Source: Paenirhodobacter hankyongi
Lineage (GTDB): Bacteria; Pseudomonadota; Alphaproteobacteria; Rhodobacterales; Rhodobacteraceae
Direction of reading: 5' to 3'
DNA: 51,421 nt
Assembly: GCF_003664585.1 (NCBI RefSeq)
Contig: NZ_RCHI01000021.1
Coordinates: forward strand, 1-51,421
The position numbers and the translations under genes were made by a program. Of this stretch, positions 26,017 to 33,433 are shown piece after piece (positions within the stretch are counted from its first letter, which is position 1; every line of letters starts with the position of its first letter). The notes beneath the pieces were generated by a model. It had not been told where the DNA came from and ran no database searches. It saw only the letters and a program-made list of their open reading frames with translations.

Positions 26017-26346
26017 ATGTGCTCGCTGTGCGGCATCCTCGGCTGTGACGACCACTGGACGAACGCGGTCGCGCGTCCGGGCGTCTATACCCGCAATCTC
26101 GACAGCCGTGCGCGCCGGGCCGAGACCGCGCGCCGGCTGGGCGCGGCAAACGCGATCCTGTCCTATCGGCGGCTGCGGCTCGATGTCTGGCAGGGGCGCT
26201 CCTATGTCGTCTCCTCGCCCACCGGCGCGAGCAGCGTGTTCGAGGCGCTCGCGCATCTGTGGCCCGAGGCCGAGACCCTTGCCGGGCGTGCCTTCGATCC
26301 GCTTGACGAGGCGCTGATCGCCTGGATGGAACGGGGGCGCGCATGA
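26017..26346 (+). CDS. conserved hypothetical small protein with N-terminal CxxC
   Basis: A 109-residue protein beginning MCSLCGILGCDDHWT: three cysteines, a CxxC, and a CDDHW cluster within the first 15 residues, suggesting a metal site. The remainder is Arg- and Ala-rich, with the segment RRLRLDVWQGRSYVVSSPTG and an acidic end. No known domain was recognised. The stop overlaps the start of the CobW-type gene as ATGA, and the metal-site-like N-terminus suggests that the GTPase inserts a metal into, or is partnered by, this protein. A good GGAAAGGAG precedes the ATG. Confidence 0.65.
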   Translation: MCSLCGILGCDDHWTNAVARPGVYTRNLDSRARRAETARRLGAANAILSYRRLRLDVWQGRSYVVSSPTGASSVFEALAHLWPEAETLAGRAFDPLDEALIAWMERGRA

Positions 26347-27377
26347 CCCCCGTGATCCTGCTCAGCGGTTTTCTCGGTTCGGGCAAGACCACCTTGCTGC
26401 AGCGCCTGCTGGCCGATCCGGCGATGCAGGGGGCGGCGGTGCTGATCAACGAATTCGGCGAGGTCGGCCTTGACCACCATCTGCTTGACCGCATCGACGA
26501 CACCGTGGTGCTGCTGAAGTCGGGCTGCATCTGCTGCACCGTGCGCGGCGAGGTGGCCGAGGCGCTCGGCAATCTCCACAGCCTGCGCGCCCGTGGCGAG
26601 ATCGCCTTCGACCGCGTGGTGATCGAGACCACGGGGCTCGCCGATCCCTATCCGGTGCTGCAGACGCTGACCGCGCATCCGGTGCTGCGCTCGCATTTCC
26701 GCAATGGCGGCGTGCTGATCACCGTCGATGCGGTGAACGCCGCGCTGCAGGTCGCGCATCGCGCCGAGGCGGTGCGCCAGATCGCCGCGGCCGACCGCAT
26801 CGTGCTGACCAAGACCGATCTGGCCGAGCCGGAGTCGGTGGCGGCGCTGCGCACGCGGCTGGCCCGGCTGAACCCGGTGGCGCGGGTGCTGAGCTCGCAG
26901 GACAGCGTCGCCGACATCCTCACCGGCTTCGGTCCCGGCGTCGCCGAGTTCGCGCCGCTTGCGGCCTGTGGGGCGGGCTGTTCCGACCCGACGCATCACC
27001 ACCATGACCACGATCATTCGCATGCCCACGCCCATCACGCCGATGCCGACGGCACGCTCGGCGTGACCAGCTTCTCGCTGGTGATCGAGGGCGCGATCGA
27101 TTGGACTATGTTCGGAACCTGGCTTACATTGCTGCTTCACAGGCATGGTGACAGGATTTTCCGGGTGAAAGGCATTTTGGCGCTCGAAGGCGAGGATCGG
27201 CCGGTGGCGATTCACGGTGTCCAGCATCTGGTGCATGCCCCGACCCACATGGCGCATTGGCCCGAGGGGCCGCGGCACTCGCGCATCGTCTTCATCCTCG
27301 AGGATCTCTCGCCCGACCTGATCCGGCGCTCGTTTGCGGCCTTCACCGGGCTTGCCGCAGTCAGAACGGCGGCATGA
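26343..27377 (+). CDS. CobW/COG0523 G3E-family GTPase (metallochaperone)
   Basis: A 344-residue P-loop GTPase. Walker A is GFLGSGKTTLLQ (residues ~9-20), INEFGEVGLDHHL is switch I, the family metal motif CICC is in SGCICCTVRGE (residues ~61-66), and ETTGLADPYP follows. The base-specificity motif is LTKTDL. A His-rich loop (DPTHHHHDHDHSHAHAHH, near residues 216-233) probably binds Zn, Co or Ni. Such proteins deliver metals to specific enzymes; candidates in this operon are the CE4 hydrolase or the small CxxC protein. It is linked to its neighbours by ATGA overlaps. Confidence 0.9.
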   Translation: MTPVILLSGFLGSGKTTLLQRLLADPAMQGAAVLINEFGEVGLDHHLLDRIDDTVVLLKSGCICCTVRGEVAEALGNLHSLRARGEIAFDRVVIETTGLADPYPVLQTLTAHPVLRSHFRNGGVLITVDAVNAALQVAHRAEAVRQIAAADRIVLTKTDLAEPESVAALRTRLARLNPVARVLSSQDSVADILTGFGPGVAEFAPLAACGAGCSDPTHHHHDHDHSHAHAHHADADGTLGVTSFSLVIEGAIDWTMFGTWLTLLLHRHGDRIFRVKGILALEGEDRPVAIHGVQHLVHAPTHMAHWPEGPRHSRIVFILEDLSPDLIRRSFAAFTGLAAVRTAA

Positions 27378-28570
27378 TGAGCGCCCCCCTGCGCATCCTC
27401 ACGACCGAGATCCAGCCCTGGCGCTTCCTGCAGGCGCGGGCCGAGGCCGATCTGGGCTTTCCACTCGAATTCATCGAGATGGATTTCATCAGCGCGCAGC
27501 GGACGGCCGCGGTCGATCCGGCAGGCTATGACATCTACGACCAGTGTTTCCACAACCTCGACATCGTCTGGTACTGGCGTGCGATCCAGGCGATCGACAC
27601 CCGCCGGATCGACCGCTGGGACGAGATCGACGACATCAGCCGGATGCCGGGCACACCGGGGCAGAACGGGCGCGGCGACGTGCCGTCCTCGCGGCTCTTC
27701 GTGCAGCATGACGCGACGCTCTCGGACAGCCCGACCGGACGGATCTCGATGTTGCCGACCTTCTACAACTTCGACAGTTTCGCGGTCGAGACGACCGGCA
27801 TCGACGTCGACCGCGAGGTGACGAGCTGGGCCGAACTCGTCAATCCCCGCTGGGCGGGGCGGGTGGCACTGGTCGACGAGCCGGCGATCGGTGCCTTCGA
27901 TCTGGCGATGGCGCTGCAGGCGGCGGGGCGGATGAGCTTTCGCGACATGGGCAACATGTCGGTCGCCGAGATCGACCTGCTGATCGAGCACGGCCGCGCG
28001 CTGGTGCAGTCGGGCCATCTCCGGCCGTTCTGGCTGCGCGCGAACGAACCGGTCGAGCGCTTCCTCGATGGCGAGCTGAAGCTTGCCTCGATCTGGTCGC
28101 CGACGATCGTGCAGATGAAGCGCGCCGGCATCAGGGTGCGTCAGGCCCGGCCGGTCGAGGGCTATCGCGGCTGGCACGGCGGCATGTGCCTGTCGCGCCA
28201 TCTGACGGGCGAGCGGCTCGACCGCGCCTATGCCTGGCTGAACTGGTATCTCGACGGCTTTGCCGGGGCTGTCGTGGCGCGGCAGGGCTATTACATGTCG
28301 GTGCCCGAGCGGGTGAAGGCCTGCCTGCCGCAGGCGGACTGGGATTACTGGTATGAGGGGCTGCCCGCCGCCACTGATCTGTGCGACGCCTCGGGCCGGC
28401 CCGCGGTGCGGGCGGGCGAGGTGCGCTCGGGCGGGGCGCGGCGCGCGCGCGCGCGCCATGTCGCGATCTGGAACACCACCATGGACGAGCACAATTATCT
28501 GGTGCGCCGCTGGAACGAACTGGTCGCGCTGGCCGCGCCGAAGGGCCGGGCGCAGCGTCGCGCAAGCTGA
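27374..28570 (+). CDS. PotD-like binding-protein paralogue without signal peptide
   Basis: A 398-residue protein homologous to the exported binding protein at 22691. Shared landmarks in the same order are EGYRGW, RQGYYMSV (EQGYYSPS in the paralogue), YWYEGLP, and the C-terminal HNYLVRRWNEL (YDHLIQRWDEF). It begins MMSAPLRILTTEIQPW, directly at the first core strand, with no Sec, Tat or lipoprotein signal, and its start overlaps the CobW stop, so no leader is hidden upstream. It would therefore stay in the cytoplasm, perhaps binding the imported ligand as a sensor, carrier or enzyme subunit. It contains a 16-bp GC-alternating run at 28441-28456. Confidence 0.8.
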   Translation: MMSAPLRILTTEIQPWRFLQARAEADLGFPLEFIEMDFISAQRTAAVDPAGYDIYDQCFHNLDIVWYWRAIQAIDTRRIDRWDEIDDISRMPGTPGQNGRGDVPSSRLFVQHDATLSDSPTGRISMLPTFYNFDSFAVETTGIDVDREVTSWAELVNPRWAGRVALVDEPAIGAFDLAMALQAAGRMSFRDMGNMSVAEIDLLIEHGRALVQSGHLRPFWLRANEPVERFLDGELKLASIWSPTIVQMKRAGIRVRQARPVEGYRGWHGGMCLSRHLTGERLDRAYAWLNWYLDGFAGAVVARQGYYMSVPERVKACLPQADWDYWYEGLPAATDLCDASGRPAVRAGEVRSGGARRARARHVAIWNTTMDEHNYLVRRWNELVALAAPKGRAQRRAS

Positions 28571-28581
28571 AGGACATCCCG

Positions 28582-29565
28582 ATGAAACACGTCACCCTGA
28601 TCGCCACCGGCGGCACCATCGCCTCCTCCGCCGACACCGCCGCCGGCGCGGTCAATGCCGGACTGAGCGGCGAGACCCTGCTGGCCAGCCTGCACGAGCC
28701 GCTCGCGGGCATCACCGTCAGCGTCGAGAATTTCGAGGCGGCGGGCAGCTATGCGCTCGATCTCGCCACGCTCCACCGGCTGTGCCGGCATATCGACGCG
28801 GTTCTGGCGCGCGACGATGTCGATGGCGTCGTCGTCACCCATGGCACCGACACGATGGAGGAAAGCGCCTTCCTCGCCTGGCTGCTGGTGCGCTCGGACA
28901 AGCCCGTGGTCTTCACCGGGGCGCAGCGCCACGCCGGCCAGCCCGACACCGACGGGCCGCGCAACATCCATGACGCGCTCTGTGCCGCCGCCTGCGCGCA
29001 GCTGCGCGGGATCGGCGCGGTGATCCTGTTCGAGGGCGACCTGCATGGCGCGCGCTATGTGACGAAGGCGCATACCTCGCGCGTCGACACCTTCCGCTCG
29101 GTCGGGCATGGCAAGCTCGGCGAGGTCGACCATGGCGAGGTGCACCTTTACGCCCGCCCGGCGCATCCGCGCCCGGGGCTCGACACACCGGCCCTCGATC
29201 CCGAGGTCGAGCTGATCGCGCTTGGCCTTGGCAGCACGCCGCGGCTGATGCGGCTTGCGGCGGGGGCCGGGGCGCGGGGGATCGTGCTGTCGGCCTTTGG
29301 CCGCGGCAATGCGCCGAAGGGGTTCGGCGCGGCCACCGCCGAGCTGGTCGCCGCGGGCTGCCCGGTCGTCGTCGCCTCGCGCTGCCACGAGGGGCGGACC
29401 CGCGCGATCTATGGCAAGGACAGCGGCGGGGTGACGCTGGTCGAGAGCGGCGCGCTCTTGGCGGGTGATCTGTCGGCGATCAAGGCGCGGCTGGTGCTGA
29501 GCGCGCTGCTCGGGCAGGGGCTGCAGGGCGCGGCGCTGGCCGAGGCTTTCGCGGCCGTCGCCTGA
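28582..29565 (+). CDS. asparaginase/glutaminase-family amidohydrolase
   Basis: A 327-residue cytosolic amidohydrolase of the bacterial asparaginase family. The nucleophile motif is ATGGTIAS (Thr in TGGTI), and the second catalytic site is THGTDTMEES with its Thr-Asp; the conserved Lys is in SDKPVVFTG. The active-site flap between residues 12 and 35 (SADTAAGAVNAGLSGE) lacks the Tyr of E. coli asparaginase II, so L-Asn may not be the substrate. At the end of an operon with a putative cyclic imide hydrolase, a half-amide (imide ring-opening product) is an attractive alternative substrate. Its stop lies four bases from the convergent MarR stop. Confidence 0.85.
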   Translation: MKHVTLIATGGTIASSADTAAGAVNAGLSGETLLASLHEPLAGITVSVENFEAAGSYALDLATLHRLCRHIDAVLARDDVDGVVVTHGTDTMEESAFLAWLLVRSDKPVVFTGAQRHAGQPDTDGPRNIHDALCAAACAQLRGIGAVILFEGDLHGARYVTKAHTSRVDTFRSVGHGKLGEVDHGEVHLYARPAHPRPGLDTPALDPEVELIALGLGSTPRLMRLAAGAGARGIVLSAFGRGNAPKGFGAATAELVAAGCPVVVASRCHEGRTRAIYGKDSGGVTLVESGALLAGDLSAIKARLVLSALLGQGLQGAALAEAFAAVA

Positions 29566-29569
29566 GCCC

Positions 29570-30010
29570 TCACATCAGCCGGGCCAGAAGCCGCAGGAAG
29601 GTCTTGCGCTCGGCCGGACGCAGCGGCGCAAGGGTGGTGCGCGTCACCTCCTTCGCCGCGGCGATCGCCCCGGCCAGCACCGCCGCCCCCTCGGGCGTCA
29701 GCGACACCGTGCGCCGGCGCCGGTCGGCGGGGTCGGGCGCGGTCGCCAGCAGCCCGCGCTGCGCCAGCCGGTCGACCACCCCCTTCGTCGTCGCCCCGTC
29801 CATCTCGACCGAGCGGCCGAGCATGTTCTGTGACATCGCCCCCTGCGTGCCGAGCCGGTAGAGCACGGAAAACTGCGTCGTCGTCAGCCCGCCCGGCACC
29901 AGTTCGGAAAAGATCAGCGAGTTGCGCTGATAGGCGCGGCGCAGCATGTAGCCGACCTGCTCGTCCAGAACATAGCCATGCCCGGCGTCGGGGGCCTCCT
30001 CGTCCTCCAT
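29570..30010 (-). CDS. MarR-family transcriptional regulator
   Basis: A 146-residue winged-helix regulator. The core (about residues 45-110) includes LTTTQFSVLYRLGTQGAMSQ, the recognition region GRSVEMDGATTKGVVDRL, and the wing DPADRRRRTVSLTPEGA. A good AGGAGGACAG precedes the ATG at 30010. It lies 22 bp after the LivF-like gene on the same strand, so it is probably the last gene of the reductase/Liv operon. MarR proteins often sense aromatic acids, which suits a heteroaromatic pathway; its own operator was not identified. Confidence 0.86.
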   Translation of the reverse strand: MEDEEAPDAGHGYVLDEQVGYMLRRAYQRNSLIFSELVPGGLTTTQFSVLYRLGTQGAMSQNMLGRSVEMDGATTKGVVDRLAQRGLLATAPDPADRRRRTVSLTPEGAAVLAGAIAAAKEVTRTTLAPLRPAERKTFLRLLARLM

Positions 30011-30032
30011 CTGTCCTCCTCCTCGGGCGGTC

Positions 30033-30734
30033 TCACACCGCCAGATAGGCGTCGCGGATCTCGGGCTTGGCTGCAAGCTCCTCGAAGCTGCCGTCGAACT
30101 TTTTCGCCCCGCTTTCGATGATGATCGCCCGATCGGCGACGACGCGGGCGAAATGCAGGTTCTGCTCGGAGATCATCACCGTCAGCCCCTGCGCCTTCAG
30201 CCGCAGGATGGCATGGGCCATCTGTTCGACGATCACCGGGGCGATGCCTTCGGAGGGCTCGTCAAGCAGCAGGAGCGAGGGGTTGCCCATCAGCGTGCGG
30301 GCGATGGTCAGCATCTGCTGTTCGCCGCCCGACATCGCCTTGCCGAGCCGGTTGCGGCGCTCGTAGAGGTTCGGGAACAGCTCGAAGAGCGCGTCCACCG
30401 TCCAGAACGGCGCCCCGTCGCGGCGCGGCTGTCGCCCGACCTCGAGGTTCTCGAGCACGGTGAGGGCGGTGAAGATGCGCCGGTCCTCGGGGACATAGCC
30501 GATGCCCGATCGCGCCACCCGGTAGGAGGGCTGGCCCACGAGCTCGCGCCCGGCAAGGGTCACGCTGCCCGAGCGCGGCCGCACGATCTGGATGATCGAC
30601 TTCATCGTCGTGCTCTTGCCCGCGCCGTTGCGGCCCAGAAGCGCCACCACCTCGCCACAGCCGACCGAGAAGGACAGGTCCTGCAGGATATGCGCCTTGC
30701 CGTAGAAGCTGTTGACGTCGCGCAGCTCAAGCAT
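30033..30734 (-). CDS. livF: branched-chain-amino-acid-type ABC ATPase, LivF-like
   Basis: A 233-residue ATPase. It has Walker A GRNGAGKSTT, MSGGEQQMLTIARTLM as signature, LLLLDEPSEGIAP as Walker B and SEQNLHFA as the LivF-type switch region. LivF-type proteins have Gln rather than His at the switch, so the absence of His is normal here. The N-terminus MLELRDVNSFYGKAHIL is typical. It overlaps livG by 8 bp. The importer probably brings in an amide or heterocyclic acid rather than leucine, judging from neighbours. Confidence 0.9.
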   Translation of the reverse strand: MLELRDVNSFYGKAHILQDLSFSVGCGEVVALLGRNGAGKSTTMKSIIQIVRPRSGSVTLAGRELVGQPSYRVARSGIGYVPEDRRIFTALTVLENLEVGRQPRRDGAPFWTVDALFELFPNLYERRNRLGKAMSGGEQQMLTIARTLMGNPSLLLLDEPSEGIAPVIVEQMAHAILRLKAQGLTVMISEQNLHFARVVADRAIIIESGAKKFDGSFEELAAKPEIRDAYLAV

Positions 30735-31497
30735 GGTCGATCTCCTTGAAGAGCATCCCGCCGCCCAGATAGACCTCCTGCACCTGCGGGTTGGCGCGCA
30801 CCTCGGCGGCATTGCCGTCGGCGATCAGCTCGCCGCGGTTCAGCACCATGATGTGATGGGCATGGGCAAAGACCACGTCCATGTCATGCTCGGTGAAGAG
30901 CACGCTCAACCCCTCCTCGGCAACGATCTCGGCGGTGAGCTGCATCAGCGCGATCCGGGCCGAGGGCGCCATGCCGGCGGTCGGTTCGTCCATCAGCAGC
31001 AGCCGCGGCCGGTGCGCAAGGGCAATGGCCAGTTCCAGCTTCTTCAGATCGCCATAGGCCAGCACCGAGCAGGGCCGCTCAGCCTGATCGGCCATCCCGG
31101 CCCGGTCGAGCAGCGCCAGCGCCTCGGTCCGGTAAAGCGCGCGGGCCCGGCCGAAGAGCGAGAACACCCGCCGGTTGTGGCTGATCAGCGCCATCTGCAC
31201 GTTCTCGATCACCGTCATCGACTGATAGGTGCCGGTGATCTGGAAGGTGCGCCCGACGCCGCGGCGCCAGATCACCCGCGGTGGCAGGCCGGTGATGCGC
31301 GCGCCGTCCAGGAAGACCTCGCCGCGCGTCGGCCGGATCTGCCCGGTCAGCATGTTGAAGCAGGTCGACTTGCCCGCGCCGTTCGGCCCGATCAGCGCCT
31401 TCATCTCGCCCTCGCGGACGGTGAAGCTGATGCCCTTCACCGCCTCGAAGGTGCCATAGGACTTGGCGAGGTTCTCGACCCTCAGGATCTCGGTCAT
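30727..31497 (-). CDS. livG: branched-chain-amino-acid-type ABC ATPase, LivG-like
   Basis: A 256-residue ATPase with GPNGAGKSTCFNML (Walker A and following), the LivG-specific RTFQITGTYQSMTVIENVQMA region, LAYGDLKKLELAIAL as signature in place of LSGGQ, LLLMDEPTAGMAP as Walker B and FTEHDMDVVF as switch. The C-terminus ends with the typical ADGNAAEVRANPQVQEVYLG. It begins one base upstream of the fused permease stop. It is a normal member of the family. Confidence 0.9.
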   Translation of the reverse strand: MTEILRVENLAKSYGTFEAVKGISFTVREGEMKALIGPNGAGKSTCFNMLTGQIRPTRGEVFLDGARITGLPPRVIWRRGVGRTFQITGTYQSMTVIENVQMALISHNRRVFSLFGRARALYRTEALALLDRAGMADQAERPCSVLAYGDLKKLELAIALAHRPRLLLMDEPTAGMAPSARIALMQLTAEIVAEEGLSVLFTEHDMDVVFAHAHHIMVLNRGELIADGNAAEVRANPQVQEVYLGGGMLFKEIDHA

Positions 31498-31498
31498 C

Positions 31499-33370
31499 TC
31501 AATCCGCCTCCGTGTGCTTCACCAGACCAAGGCGCAGCCCCAGCCGGCGTGCCGAGCCGACGATGCCCTCGGGGGCGAGGATCACGACGGCGATGATGAG
31601 CAGGCCCAAAAGCAGCCGCCAGTAGTGGAGCCGCGTCAGCCAGTCCTCGACCGCCGCCATGAAGCTGGCGCCGACGATGCCGCCCGAGAGCGTCTTCACC
31701 CCGCCGAGGAAGACGACGATGAGCGCGTCGAAGCTCTTGCCGATCTCGAGCTCGGTCGGGAAGACGGAGCCCTTGGCGAAGACGAAAAGCCCGCCTGCGA
31801 GCCCCGCCAGCGCACCGGCAAGCGCGAAGGCCACGTATTGCACGCGCTTGACGTCGATCCCCATCGCCTCGGCCTGCCGCGCGCTGTCACGGCCGGCGCG
31901 CAGCGCATAGCCGAAGGGGGCATGGATCACCGTGCGCAGGAACAGGATGCCGAGCACGCCGACAACCAGGGTGAAGTAGTAATAGGGCACGGTTCCCGAG
32001 AGCCACGCCGAGGGCCAGATGTCGATCAGCCCGTCATCGCCACGGGTGACGGCGCGCCACTGGAACACCAGCGACCAGACCAGCTGGCTGAAGGCGAGGG
32101 TGAGCATGGCAAAATAGACGCCCGAGAGCCGGATGCAGAACCAGCCGATGACAAGCGCCAGCATCCCCGCGCCGAGCGGGGCGAAGAGGAAGGCGATCTC
32201 CATTGGGGTCTTCGCATAGGTCACCATCAGCGCCGCGGCATAGGCGCCGCCGCCATAGAAGGCCGCGTGGCCGAAGCTGACGAGCCCGCCGGTGCCCAGG
32301 ATGAACTGCAGCGAGGCGGCGAAGAGCGCGAAGATCACGATGTCGGTCAGCAGCACCAGCGCGAAGGGCTGGGTCACCAGCGGCAGCAGCGCCAGCACCA
32401 GCAAGAGCCCCGCCACGGCGATCTTGCCGCGCTGGCCGAAGGGGCGGATCGGGGTCTCGGGGGCGCCGGACTGGCCATGCTCGCCCGCCACCTCCTCCTT
32501 GCCCAGAAGCCCGTAGGGCCGCACGATCAGCACGATCGCCATCACCACGAACATCAGCACCAGCGTCGATTGCGGCATATAGGCGACGCCGAACACGTTC
32601 AGCACCGAGATCAGCACCGCGGCGATGAAGGCGCCGGGCAGGCTGCCCATGCCGCCGATCACGGTGACGACGAAGAGCGGGCCGATGATGTTGAAATCCA
32701 TCAGGAGGTCGGCGCCGCCCTTCGGCAGCTGCAGCGCGCCGCCCCAGCTGGCAAGCGCCGAGCCGAGCGCGAAGACCCCGGTGAAGAGCCAGCGCTGGTT
32801 GACGCCAAGCGCCGCCACCATCTCGCGGTCCTGGGTCGCGGCGCGCACCAGCACGCCAAGCCGCGTCTTCGCGATCAGCGCCCAGAGGGCCAGCAGGATG
32901 AACGGGGTGATGCAGATCAGCACGATGTCGTATTTCGGGATCGGCTCGCCCAGGATGCGGAACACGCCGCGCAGGCCGGGCGCGCGCGGGCCCATCTGGT
33001 CCTCCGCCCCCCAGACCATCAGCGCGAGGTCCTGGACGACCAGGATCACGCCGAAGGTGGCGACCAGCTGGAACAGCTCGGGCGCGCGATAGATCGGCCG
33101 CAGCACGACGATCTCGACCAGCGCACCGGCGAGGCCGACGATCAGCCCGGTGAGCACGATCGCGCCCCAGAAGCCGAAATGCGGGCCCAGAACCCCGGGC
33201 AGCACGCCCATCAGCGTGATCCCGACATAGGCGCCGAGCATGTAGAACGAGCCATGGGCGAAGTTGACGATCCGGGTCACGCCGAAGATCAGCGACAGCC
33301 CCGAGGCGACAAGAAACAGCGCCGCGGCATTGGCGAGCCCGGTCAGGAGCTGCGCGATGAAGAATCCCAT
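31499..33370 (-). CDS. fused LivH-LivM branched-chain-amino-acid-type permease
   Basis: A 623-residue membrane protein combining both permeases. Residues ~1-290 are LivH-like (LFLVASGLSLIFGVTRIVNF, then GAYVG, and the GGMGSLPGA loop). A hydrophilic linker around 290-310 (KEEVAGEHGQSGAPETP) leads to the LivM-like half with FILGTGGLVSFGHAAFYGGG and the EAA-like RAGRDSARQAEAMGIDVKRV segment. About 16 or more helices are expected. Fused LivHM proteins occur in other proteobacteria but are less usual than separate genes. It is preceded by a hairpin that follows the binding-protein gene. Confidence 0.89.
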   Translation of the reverse strand: MGFFIAQLLTGLANAAALFLVASGLSLIFGVTRIVNFAHGSFYMLGAYVGITLMGVLPGVLGPHFGFWGAIVLTGLIVGLAGALVEIVVLRPIYRAPELFQLVATFGVILVVQDLALMVWGAEDQMGPRAPGLRGVFRILGEPIPKYDIVLICITPFILLALWALIAKTRLGVLVRAATQDREMVAALGVNQRWLFTGVFALGSALASWGGALQLPKGGADLLMDFNIIGPLFVVTVIGGMGSLPGAFIAAVLISVLNVFGVAYMPQSTLVLMFVVMAIVLIVRPYGLLGKEEVAGEHGQSGAPETPIRPFGQRGKIAVAGLLLVLALLPLVTQPFALVLLTDIVIFALFAASLQFILGTGGLVSFGHAAFYGGGAYAAALMVTYAKTPMEIAFLFAPLGAGMLALVIGWFCIRLSGVYFAMLTLAFSQLVWSLVFQWRAVTRGDDGLIDIWPSAWLSGTVPYYYFTLVVGVLGILFLRTVIHAPFGYALRAGRDSARQAEAMGIDVKRVQYVAFALAGALAGLAGGLFVFAKGSVFPTELEIGKSFDALIVVFLGGVKTLSGGIVGASFMAAVEDWLTRLHYWRLLLGLLIIAVVILAPEGIVGSARRLGLRLGLVKHTEAD

Positions 33371-33398
33371 CGGGACATCCTCTGTCGGAAGGAGGACC

Positions 33399-33423
33399 CG
33401 GCCCCGGGAAGAGGGGCCGGGCA
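33399..33423 (-). terminator. attenuator hairpin between binding protein and permease genes
   Basis: CCCGGCCCC (33399-33407) and GGGGCCGGG (33415-33423) form a 9-bp stem with a 7-nt loop, 11 bases past the binding-protein stop on the minus strand. It probably protects or partially terminates the message, giving more binding protein than permease. Confidence 0.5.
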
Positions 33424-33433
33424 GGGGGCCGGC

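Noticed and set aside
28441-28456. Run of eight GC dinucleotides as a phase-variable repeat
   Set aside because: It lies in frame near the end of an intact coding region; such short GC runs are expected in this base composition and no alternative frame product is evident.
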